This document shows positions 12,301 through 18,652 of a stretch of DNA of 64,000 bases, in pieces (the first letter of the stretch is position 1; the number at the start of each line of letters is the position of its first letter). The stretch comes from Streptomyces sp. NBC_01116. Its GTDB lineage: Bacteria > Actinomycetota > Actinomycetes > Streptomycetales > Streptomycetaceae. The stretch covers positions 7,983,501 through 8,047,500 of the forward strand of contig NZ_CP108644.1 of assembly GCF_041435495.1 (NCBI RefSeq), read 5' to 3'. A program made the translations under genes and the position numbers. The notes beneath the pieces were generated by a model. It made no database searches and was not told the DNA's origin. It saw nothing but the letters and a program-made list of their open reading frames with translations.

Positions 12301-14125
12301 TGCGGCGTCAGGGACCGTGGACGGCCCCGTCCCGCACCCGGCGCTGGTGGACTCGGCGATGCAGTGCATGCGCCTGCTCGACGCCGGCGATCGGGTCGGG
12401 TTGGTGTTCACCATCAAGTCGGCCGAAGTCCTCGCCCCCGGCGCGACCACCATGTGGGCCCTGATACGCCGTGCCGAGGACGCGCGCGGCGCCGACCGGA
12501 TCGACATCGACCTCGCGACCGGTGACGGCACGGTGTGCCTGCGGCTGCGAGGCATCGCAGGCCGTCGAGCCGAGCAGAGGCCGGAGCAGACACCGGAGCG
12601 GAAGCCGGAGCAGAGGCCGGGCCCGGCGGACGGCGTCGCCACGCTGATACCGGTGTGGGACCCCCTTCAGCGGACGGAGTCCGCCACGTGGCCGCGGAGT
12701 TCCGCATCAGTGGGCATCATCGCGTCCCCGGGGAAGGCGCGGGACGTTCTCCTCGCGCGCCTGCCGGGCGCGCACGTGCTCGCGGACCCGTCGCAGCGTA
12801 CGCGCGACGACCTGGAGGCGTCTCTCCGGTCGGTCCCGGAGCTCGACCACCTGATCTGGGTGGCGCCCGGCGCCGTGGTCGACCGGTCCGGTGCGAGCGT
12901 CGTCGAGAGCCAGGCGGGCGGTTCGCTGCACGCCTTCCGTACGGTGCGAGCACTGCTGGCCGCAGGGTACGGCGATCGCTCCCTGGGCCTGACCCTGGTT
13001 ACCGAGCGGGCGCACGCCGTCCACGAGGCCGAGGCCGTCGACCCGGCGCACGCCGGAGTGGCCGGCCTGGCGGGGTCGACCGCGAAGGAGTACCCGAACT
13101 GGCGGGTGCGGGTGGCGGACGTCGAGGACTACGACGCGCCTTCTCTCGCCGCGGTGCTCGACCTGGCCGCTGACCCGGACGGCAACCTGCGTATCCACCG
13201 CGACGGCCGGTGGCACGAGCAGCGGCTGATGACCGTTCAGCCGGCCTCGCCCACCTCGTCCCGGCTGAGGCAGGGCGGCACGTACGTCATCATCGGCGGG
13301 GCGGGCGCCCTCGGCACGGTCATCAGCGAGCACCTGATCCGCCGGTACCGCGCCCAGGTGGTGTGGCTCGGACGCAGGCCGCAGGACGCGCGGGTCGAAG
13401 CCGCCATCGCTCGGGCGGCCGGCCCGGACGGGCCCGCGCCGCTGTACCTGCGGTCCGACGCCACCGACCTCGCGTCCCTGGAGGCGGCGAAGGAGGAGAT
13501 CGTACGACGGTTCGGCCCGGTGCACGGCGTCATCCACTCGGGCCTCGTGTTCTCGGGGGCGAGCCTGGCCCGGATGGGCGAGGCGCAGTTCGAGGACGTG
13601 CTGCGCGGCAAGGTCGACGCGAGCGTCCGGTGCATGCAGGTGTTCGGCGGTGACTCACTCGATTTCGCCCTGTTCCTGTCCTCGATCAACTCCTACCTCA
13701 AAGCGATCAAGCAGGCGAACTACGCGGCCGCCTGCACGTTCCTCGATTCGTTCGCACTGACGGTGCGACGCCGCTACGGAGCGGTCGGCAAGGTGCTGAA
13801 CCTGGGCTACTGCTTCAACAACGCACCCACCGGGGGAGACCGGGGCGCGGTGGTCGGAGCGCAGGCGCCGCTCATCCAGCCGGACGAGCTGACGGCGGCG
13901 GTCGAACGGCTGTGCGCGGGACCGGTCAGCCGGCTGACGTTGATGAAGTTCTCTCCCGCGCTCAACGACCGGGGCATCGTTCTGGGCGACGACGACGTCA
14001 TCCTCCCCACGGCCGTGGTGCCGGACGCCCTGCCCGCCGACGTCCCAGAACCCGCGGCGGCGCCGGGCGGCGAACTGGAGCGACTGCGCGCCCGCACCGC
14101 AGAGCTGACCGCGCTCGCGATCTGA
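3305..14125 (+). CDS. Hybrid NRPS / trans-AT PKS, C-A(Gly)-PCP-KS-cMT-ACP-KS-DH-KR
   Basis: The 3606-residue megasynthase has these domains. C, about 30-460, with HHLVIDG. A, about 490-990, with YTSGSTGRPKG; the pocket residues read DILQLGLIW, the glycine code. PCP, Ser1038 in GGDS. KS1, about 1130-1560, Cys1307 in STNCSSA, with HGTGT and NIGH. C-methyltransferase, about 1860-2110, with LEIGAGTG. ACP, Ser2164. KS2, about 2275-2690, Cys2432. DH, from about 2840, with His2851 in HxxxGxxxxP and an ALVDSAMQ catalytic Asp. KR, from about 3320, with GGAGALG and Tyr in QANYAAA. Neither PKS module has an AT; each KS is followed by the linker usual in trans-AT systems. The last module has no ACP, and its cMT-ACP lie in the next protein. 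Codon 231 is TTA. The ATG at 3305 follows AAGGAG and places the C domain correctly. Acyl chain logic is inferred, not shown. Confidence 0.93.
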   Translation: MSLRALARMYADGEISTIEVLAELDRRVDIPLSEGQRGLWALAKMEPETYAYNVPVCFSIADVDAAALQAAFRDTLSRHPLLSASVRETEDGPRLSPGDADGFLVERVDISDVPSGRVPDSLKERARRPFDLAGEPLTRLAVLRRSASEAYVLLVVHHLVIDGVSARLVVDTLFRSYRARVEGRDVPIEVGSASFGEFVAWERDVLAGEHAEEDRAFWVRELAGADVLTGLPSQVALLPDAPHVGEVHTSRLPDEQAAAIAAFTASQGISPGIFFLAAFLTLLHRYTGSEDLVIGMPVAGRPTERFDPIVGCFVNTLPVRSRPNADEEFTSFARRVQSTVLEVLEHGTYPFHRIVGDLGARGANPRSPLYQIVYNYQDSALSGYLGERARTTGETDFELVDGLYQLGEYDLTVDVAPGDGFLVNWKYHPDAFSAHAVAGMAEHFATLVDSILDSDGRSPIGRLNLLDDEERHLVIEAWNRTGADFPAHRTCWDLFAEQAGANPGAPAVTCGERTLTYSELADRSAALAQELTRRGVGPGDVVGVCYERSIDLVVALLAVMRLGAVYLPLDSRLPAERLSYMVEDSGAHLIICHEAVMDRLAAPGTPKARLYPTDRPDDQAARPRAAAGEATADTPDSRASTPPAAYVIYTSGSTGRPKGVVVPHAALTNFLLAMAETLGVTSGDRLLAITTHSFDIAALELYLPLITGGQVCVGESATAADATLLAEKVADWRPTIMQATPATWAMLVRVGWRNTEGVKVLCGGEALPDALKDQLVARGEAWNLYGPTETTIWSAAKRLRSEEPVTIGSPIANTQLYVLDQNLNPLPVGVTGELHIAGDGVALGYHRKPELTAERFLDNPFAPGRLYRTGDRARRLPNGEIVVLGRMDNQVKLRGHRIEPGEIEAVLEARPEIDRSVVVLEHVGLSDRLTAYCTGSGDGPVDAALLRAELARTLPAHMLPAAFVALDAFPLTAHGKVDRAKLTEGARTVPLPAADSPAADSPVAALDVERTVRGIFEEVLGSRDIERAAGFFDIGGDSFAAIEAVERINREYGCSLRPTSLFAHPSVAAMARHLTGLLPAGQASAGRASAGRIPAGQAPAPQAPVAQPVEPEQRPGPRPATPAADDASLGDAIAVIGISCRFPGAQDHRAFWSGLVEGRSGGTSWSAEELRTLGVPEELISRPGYVPQRSVVDGRAEFDAAFFDISPRDAEFMDPQARLLLQHAWQALEDAGYRPEDVPGTSVTTSTSTNFYQALLPALMANASGPRVLANSETYAAWLFAQGGTVPTMISTKLGLRGPSMAVSTNCSSALSAVHVACQGLLAGDADQAIVGAASLFSAGELGYVHQPGLNFSSDGHSRAFADGADGMSGGEGVGVVVLKRASEAIAAGDHIYCLIRGVAVNNDGGDKAGFYAPSVRGQAEVIRKALDKAGTDPSTISYVEAHGTGTRLGDPIEVAALTEAYRDYTERSRFCGIGSVKSNIGHLDAAAGIAGLIKVALALRHGEVPRTLHCDAPSSEIDWDESPFFVTDRNLPLDGDQPARAGLSSFGIGGTNAHAVLEQAPTGARTAGRPGPQAVVLSARDGERLGVLARQLLEFLPGYRDAHGDLASLAYTLQVGRRAMAERVVLVANDVDGLIATLQGYVERGARGTVFEGTARRPEDQLLGLFDRPGELRDLVAGWLEHGEWEKIAPLWVNGVDVEWHAHHGANPPVRVSLPTYPFAAKRYWPTADAVPVPRAADPLDAASLLVAAAGPESVETFLSGRTSATEEMDGLSRPLVLAQLVAAGLFDAPVRRDPSGQGITGITGIAPSFAQWLDHTVTVLLSHGELVREGEFVAPGQGAPGLEQAWRAWRAWKDARAEDPELAAKTGLTDRMVEALPAILSGRTKATAVMFPGGSFSLVEPAYRGNATADYFNEVTAGAVRAEADARRGGIRLLEIGAGTGSTSERVFARLTGRDVAEYRYTDVSKAFLIDAERRFSGRVPYVSFSAFDVEREPGAQGLGAGDYDIVIANNVLHATKDIVQAVRHARALLRPGGVLVLNELARNDWWSHLTFGLLDGWWRFTDGRRIQGGPALSSEAWRDVLRACGFDTVELLAEPARDLGQQVLLARAGSPVPRRDPRPAAPGSLPEHVRATVERILAETLKLTADELAPEKPFADYGLDSLTGVSLVQRLNESLGTDLDPSVLFENPSIRRLTGFIVDEEGAAIVAAVPAPSPVPEAPAVREASAVPEPSVAPKRSAVSDSSPVSELSAVSERSTVSGPSAPSGPSGGVREPVAIVGMSGRFPGARDADEFWDLLASGRDAVSKVDRWDLASLGSVCLDGGLLDGVDEFDPLFFGISGAEAVYMEPQQRLFLQEAWRALEDAGHAGESLDRDRCGIYVGCAAGDYLDLTGPSDYPGQALWGNMNSLVPSRIAYYLDLHGPAIAVDTACSSSLVSLYLACQALWAGEVTTAIAGGVYVQNSPRLYLAASRAGMLSPTGRCRSFDQAADGFVPAEGVGALILKRLSDAEADGDHIHGVIRGIGINHNGTTNGIAAPNGTSQERLIRQIYQDFDIDPAGIGLVEAHGTGTKLGDPVEFRALDRAFRGFTDAERFCSLGSSKASIGHAQAAAGVIGVIKTLLAMRHEVIPGLPHHTATNSSVTLAGSPFFVHTEPRRWAVPEGGKRRAAVTSLGASGTNAHAVIEQPSHPPTPTRSRQGGDRLIVLSAATEHALSEQVARLARHCREHPDLDVGEVSHTLLLGRRHLRHRWACVVRDIAELESRCTTRLSGQDLPTRSADSGVRALAQRFLDGEAPDFAELFRDSRYRRVPLPGYPFAGERYALPIRATADDGPRCDGGALTGDEFYLREHQVQGTGIAPGAMYLRWVAAAAVRTASDAVRLHDIVFLRPLSVAAVPRALRVDLRADGDVTRFTVSSTESAGDEPVLHCQGEVSAGEPTGAQALDLPALLREFRTMEFDPRRFYAEWRERGIAYGPTFQGVVAVHRGDDAVLAELRLPGAASGTVDGPVPHPALVDSAMQCMRLLDAGDRVGLVFTIKSAEVLAPGATTMWALIRRAEDARGADRIDIDLATGDGTVCLRLRGIAGRRAEQRPEQTPERKPEQRPGPADGVATLIPVWDPLQRTESATWPRSSASVGIIASPGKARDVLLARLPGAHVLADPSQRTRDDLEASLRSVPELDHLIWVAPGAVVDRSGASVVESQAGGSLHAFRTVRALLAAGYGDRSLGLTLVTERAHAVHEAEAVDPAHAGVAGLAGSTAKEYPNWRVRVADVEDYDAPSLAAVLDLAADPDGNLRIHRDGRWHEQRLMTVQPASPTSSRLRQGGTYVIIGGAGALGTVISEHLIRRYRAQVVWLGRRPQDARVEAAIARAAGPDGPAPLYLRSDATDLASLEAAKEEIVRRFGPVHGVIHSGLVFSGASLARMGEAQFEDVLRGKVDASVRCMQVFGGDSLDFALFLSSINSYLKAIKQANYAAACTFLDSFALTVRRRYGAVGKVLNLGYCFNNAPTGGDRGAVVGAQAPLIQPDELTAAVERLCAGPVSRLTLMKFSPALNDRGIVLGDDDVILPTAVVPDALPADVPEPAAAPGGELERLRARTAELTALAI
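3995..3997 (+). promoter_or_regulatory. In-frame TTA leucine codon (likely bldA control point)
   Basis: Codon 231 of the first NRPS/PKS gene, inside the C domain, is TTA (context ACC GGG TTA CCC). TTA is very rare in Streptomyces and is read only by the bldA tRNA, so such codons often tie secondary metabolism to development. It is the only in-frame TTA I noticed in this operon, and it sits in the promoter-proximal gene. Confidence 0.7.
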
Positions 14126-14149
14126 TCGCGGCCTTCGAAGGGACTGATC

Positions 14150-17100
14150 ATGAAACAGCTGCTGCTCGACTTCCTCTGGTCCCATCTGCGCACGCTCGGC
14201 GCGTTCCGTGAATCCGGGCAGACTCCCCAGGCCGCACGGGAGTCGGCGGGCCTCGCGCCGAGGTACGGCGGCTGGTTCGACGAGTGCCTGCGCGTCTTCG
14301 AGGGGGCCGGCTACCTCGACCGGCGGGGCGGCAGGATCCTGCTCGACGACGCCGTGCGGCATCGGCCGGTCGAGCAGCTGTGGCGCGAGTGGGAGAAGCA
14401 GGGGCCCGCGTGGCGGGAGAACCCCGACCTCGCGGCCACCCACCTTCTGGTGGAGACCACCTTGCGGGCCTTTCCCGACATCCTCGGCGGGCGGCGACCG
14501 GCCACCGAGGTCATCTTCCCCGGGGGATCGCTGGAGCTGGTGCAGAACGCCTACGCGACCAACCCGGCGTCAGCGTTCTTCAACCAGGTGCTGGCCGCCG
14601 ACCTGGTGGCGCGGCTGCGACGGCGGGCACGAGCCGTGACGGCCGACGCGGCACGGATCCTGGAGATCGGCGCCGGGACGGGGGCCACGAGCGCCGTCGT
14701 CCTGGAGGCGCTGCGGTCCGCGCGGCTGGACGTCCGCGAGTATTGCTACACCGACATATCAAGGGCCTTCCTGAACCACGCGGAGCGCTCGTTCGGTGCG
14801 GAAAATCCCTCGCTGACCTGCGAAATCCTGGACATCGAGCGCCCGGTGGCAGATCAGGGCCCCACCCTCGGCGGGTACGACGTCGTGGTCGCCGCCAACG
14901 TCCTGCACGCCACCCGGGACATCCGCCACACCCTCCGCAACACCAAGGCGCTTCTCCGGCCCGGCGGACTGCTGGTCCTGAACGAGCTGACCGCGAACAA
15001 CCTGCTCAGCCAGTTCTCGTTCGGCCTCCTCGACGGATGGTGGCGCTACGAGGATCCGCACCTGCGCATCCAGGGCAGCCCGCTGCTCTCCACGGAGCGC
15101 TGGCGGCACGTCCTGACGCAGGAGGGATTCCGCGCGGTCACCCTGCCCGCGCAGGATGCCGAGGATCTGGGACAGCAGATCATCGTGGCCGAGAGCGACG
15201 GCGTCATACGGCAGGCGAGAGCCGTGCCGCGCCCGTCCGCGCCGCAGGTGGTGCCCTCCGCGCCGCATAGGGCGCCCGCCGCGCCGCAGGTGGCGCCGGT
15301 GCGCGAGAGTCCGGCGTGGGCCGTGGCCGATCACAGCGCCGGGAACGGGGCCGGAGACCGGCTGCGCGCCCACATCGAGGCGGTCGCGCTCGGTGTACTG
15401 GCAGAGGCCCTGGACATCCCGCGGACGAGGATCGGGCGGGGCGAACCCTTCTCGGACTACGGGCTCGATTCGATCTTCGCGGTGAACGTGGCCCGGACCC
15501 TCGGCGGGACGCTCGGCATCGACCTGGACATCACTGTGCTGTTCGAGCACAACACCCTGGCCGAGCTGGGCGAGTTCATCGTCTCCGCATACGCCGACGA
15601 GCTGCGGGACGTGCTCCCGCCGGAGCCCGTGCCGCCTGACCGGGCGCCCGAGCCCGTGCGGCCCCGGCCTCGGCCCGGGCCCGACGAGGCCGCGCTCGAC
15701 GGCATGGCGGTCGTCGGCATGGCGGCACGCTTCCCCGGGGCCGACGACGTCGACGCGTTCTGGCGGATCGTCGAGCAGGGCAGACGGTGCATCACCGTAC
15801 CGCCGCACGACCGTGCGGACTGGGCGGGCCACGGCGAGGAGGCGGCCGCGCTGCGGGGCGGATTCCTCGACGGGGTGCATGAGTTCGACCCTCTCTTCTT
15901 CCGTATGTCGATGACCGAGGCACGCCAGGTGACGCCGGAGCTGCGCCTGCTGTTGATGACGGCGTGGAACGCCGTCGAGGACGCGGGCTATCGGCCGGCC
16001 GAGCTGCGGAAGCGCCCCACGGGCGTGTTCGTCGCCACGACGCAGAGCGAGTACCGGCCCGCGGCCATGGGCCTGATGAGTCTGCCGTCGCCCTCGATGG
16101 TGCCCAACCGGATCTCGTACCTCCTCGACCTCAACGGCCCCAGTGAGCAGTGCGACACGACCTGCTCGTCCTCGTTCGTGGCCCTGCACCGGGCGATCCG
16201 GTCCATCCGCGACGGCGAGTGCGAGCAGGCGCTCGTCGGCGGGGTGAACCTGGTGATGTCGCCCGCGGGTTTCGGCGGGATGCTGGCCGCGGGGATGCTC
16301 AGCCCACGCGGTGACGTCCGGCCGTTCCAGCAGGGCGCCGACGGTACGGCGCGCAGCGAGGGCGTAGCCGCCGTACTGATCAAACCACTGAGCCGGGCCA
16401 TCGAGGACGGGGACTTCGTCCACTGCGTCGTGCGCGGCACCGGCGTGGCCCACGGCGGCAGGGGGGTGTCCTTCACGGCACCGAACATCAGGGGCATGAA
16501 GGCAGCCGTCGCGCACGCCTACGCCGACGCCGCGATCGATCCGGGCGCCGTGGACTACATCGAGACCCACGGTATGAGCTCGATGCTGGCGGACAGCGCG
16601 GAGCTGGCGGCGCTCGGCGCCGGACTCCGCAGCGAGCACGACAGCGAGCAGGACACCGAGCACGACAGCGAAGGCGTGACGTATCTGGGCAACGTGAAGC
16701 CCTGCATCGGGCACACGGAGGTCGTCTCCGGCCTGGCCGCGCTGGTGAAGACCGCGCAGGCGATGCGGCACGGCGTTGTCCCGGCGGTCCCGGGCTTCGG
16801 GCGGCTGCACCGCGACCTCTCCCTCAAGGGGACGCGGCTGCGCATCGCCGAGCGGAACCTGCCGTGGCCCGAGCGCACCGACGACGCCGGCCGGTTGCTG
16901 CCGCGCCGCGCGAGCATGCACAGCTTCGGGATCGGCGGCGTGAACGCGCATGTCGTGCTGGAGCAGCACATCGCCTCCGCCGACCCGGCGACCGCCCCGG
17001 ACAACGAACCGGGCGCGCAGGTCCTGGTGCTCTCCGCGCGCAGCGTCGACGCTCTGCGCGAGCGGGCGCGCCGGCTGATGCATCGGCTTGCCGAAGCGGA

Positions 17101-18652
17101 TCCGCGCTCCTGGGCGGACATCGCGTACACGTTGCAGGTCGGCCGGGAAGCGATGAGCTGCCGGCTGGCGTTCGTGGCGCGGAGCACGGACGAGGCCGCC
17201 CGCACTCTGGGCGGTTGGCTCGACGGCGACCCGGACACGCTCACCCATGTGGCGTTCGCGGACGGCGTCGAACCTGGCGCCGCCGACGCGCACGACGGGG
17301 AGCCGGCGCGGCTCGACCGCGTACCGGAACGCTGGGCCGCGGGCACGCCCGTGGACTGGGAGCTGATGCATCGCGGCGCTCGACGCAGACGGATCGGCCT
17401 GCCCGGCTACCCCTTCGCCCGCCTGTCCTGTTTCGCCGAGCAGGCGCCGCGGGCGGATCAGCCCGCGCACACGGAGGTCGGCCCTCCGGACGGCGAAGCC
17501 TTCGTCGCCGACCTCGTCGCCTCGGTGCTGGGCATCCCGCGCCACGAGATCGACGGCACCAGGTCGCTCGCCGACTACGGCCTCAACTCCCTCCTCCTGG
17601 TCGCGATGCTGGGCCGGATCAGCAGCGTCTTCCCGGATTTCCGGCCCGAATGGTGGCAGCCGCACGACACGTTGAACGACGTGGTCGCGAAGCTGCCCGA
17701 GGCCCGGGCCCGCTCCACCCGCGCGCCGGCCCCGGAGCTGGTCCGCCTCAACGGCGCGACCGACGGCAGACCGGTCTTCTGGATCCACGGAGCCCTCGCC
17801 GGCGTCGAGTCCTACCGCACGATCGCCGAGCGGATCGACCGCCCGTTCTACGGCATCCAGGCCCGTGGCCTGCTGACCGAGGACCCGCCGATCGAGGGCC
17901 TCACGGCCATGGCCGAGCACTACACCGAGGCCATCCGCTCGGTGCAGCCCGAGGGGCCGTACGACGTCGGCGGATTCTGCCTCGGCGGCATCGTCGCCTA
18001 TGAGGTGACCCGGCGGCTACAGGAACAGGGCCAGGACGTGGCCTCACTGACGATGGTGGACTCGCCGGACGAGACCGGCCTGGCGAAGTCGAACGCGAAC
18101 GGGTTCCAGTCGGCGCACAGCGCGGCCCTCCAGGTCGTCAACTCCCTGCTCTGGCCCGCGGGGGAGAAGGACCCGGCGGTCCTGCGCGCCCGTCTCGTCC
18201 ACCGCGACGAGGTCACCGAGGACCTGGACGAGGACGCGTTCGTCACCCGGCTCGCGGAGCTGGCGGCCGAGCGCGGGCTCGCCATGAGACCGGACCGGAT
18301 CACGCGGTTCGTCAGACGCAACATGGCGATCCAGCTCGCCTACCGGCTCGGCGAGCACACCATCAGGCCCCTGCCACGGCCGGAAGCCGTGGTGTGCACC
18401 TACTTCCACAACCGGCGCGGGCTCTTCCTGGGCGAGGCCGAACCCTACTTCCAGGTCACCGGCGAGACCTTCTCCCTCGACCACGTGAACTACCAGCAGG
18501 ACTGGGGGCGCGAACTGCCGGGCCTCCGCCTGGTGGAGATCGACGCCGCGAACCACATGACCATCCTGAACGACGCGGAGCCACTCGCCGCGATCGAGGA
18601 GACATGCCTGGCGCTCTACGCGCCCGACGAGATCGGGGCTTCCCGTGGCTGA
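14150..18652 (+). CDS. trans-AT PKS, cMT-ACP-KS-ACP-TE, chain-releasing protein
   Basis: The 1500-residue protein begins directly with a C-methyltransferase (about 60-350, LEIGAGTG), then an ACP (YGLDS, Ser about 441). These two complete the KS-DH-KR module that ends the preceding protein. A KS follows (about 520-935, Cys672 in DTTCSSS). In place of HGTGTxxGDP it has THGMSSMLADS; the His survives but the surrounding motif is lost, so it may transfer rather than elongate. Next come a second ACP (Ser1147 in YGLNS, Asn instead of the usual Asp) and a terminal thioesterase with FWIHG and GGFCLGG, where Cys1277 occupies the nucleophile position normally held by Ser. The catalytic His is likely the one in AANHMTI. 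The ATG at 14150 follows AAGGGA, only 24 bases after the previous stop. It should release the product by hydrolysis or cyclisation. Confidence 0.92.
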   Translation: MKQLLLDFLWSHLRTLGAFRESGQTPQAARESAGLAPRYGGWFDECLRVFEGAGYLDRRGGRILLDDAVRHRPVEQLWREWEKQGPAWRENPDLAATHLLVETTLRAFPDILGGRRPATEVIFPGGSLELVQNAYATNPASAFFNQVLAADLVARLRRRARAVTADAARILEIGAGTGATSAVVLEALRSARLDVREYCYTDISRAFLNHAERSFGAENPSLTCEILDIERPVADQGPTLGGYDVVVAANVLHATRDIRHTLRNTKALLRPGGLLVLNELTANNLLSQFSFGLLDGWWRYEDPHLRIQGSPLLSTERWRHVLTQEGFRAVTLPAQDAEDLGQQIIVAESDGVIRQARAVPRPSAPQVVPSAPHRAPAAPQVAPVRESPAWAVADHSAGNGAGDRLRAHIEAVALGVLAEALDIPRTRIGRGEPFSDYGLDSIFAVNVARTLGGTLGIDLDITVLFEHNTLAELGEFIVSAYADELRDVLPPEPVPPDRAPEPVRPRPRPGPDEAALDGMAVVGMAARFPGADDVDAFWRIVEQGRRCITVPPHDRADWAGHGEEAAALRGGFLDGVHEFDPLFFRMSMTEARQVTPELRLLLMTAWNAVEDAGYRPAELRKRPTGVFVATTQSEYRPAAMGLMSLPSPSMVPNRISYLLDLNGPSEQCDTTCSSSFVALHRAIRSIRDGECEQALVGGVNLVMSPAGFGGMLAAGMLSPRGDVRPFQQGADGTARSEGVAAVLIKPLSRAIEDGDFVHCVVRGTGVAHGGRGVSFTAPNIRGMKAAVAHAYADAAIDPGAVDYIETHGMSSMLADSAELAALGAGLRSEHDSEQDTEHDSEGVTYLGNVKPCIGHTEVVSGLAALVKTAQAMRHGVVPAVPGFGRLHRDLSLKGTRLRIAERNLPWPERTDDAGRLLPRRASMHSFGIGGVNAHVVLEQHIASADPATAPDNEPGAQVLVLSARSVDALRERARRLMHRLAEADPRSWADIAYTLQVGREAMSCRLAFVARSTDEAARTLGGWLDGDPDTLTHVAFADGVEPGAADAHDGEPARLDRVPERWAAGTPVDWELMHRGARRRRIGLPGYPFARLSCFAEQAPRADQPAHTEVGPPDGEAFVADLVASVLGIPRHEIDGTRSLADYGLNSLLLVAMLGRISSVFPDFRPEWWQPHDTLNDVVAKLPEARARSTRAPAPELVRLNGATDGRPVFWIHGALAGVESYRTIAERIDRPFYGIQARGLLTEDPPIEGLTAMAEHYTEAIRSVQPEGPYDVGGFCLGGIVAYEVTRRLQEQGQDVASLTMVDSPDETGLAKSNANGFQSAHSAALQVVNSLLWPAGEKDPAVLRARLVHRDEVTEDLDEDAFVTRLAELAAERGLAMRPDRITRFVRRNMAIQLAYRLGEHTIRPLPRPEAVVCTYFHNRRGLFLGEAEPYFQVTGETFSLDHVNYQQDWGRELPGLRLVEIDAANHMTILNDAEPLAAIEETCLALYAPDEIGASRG

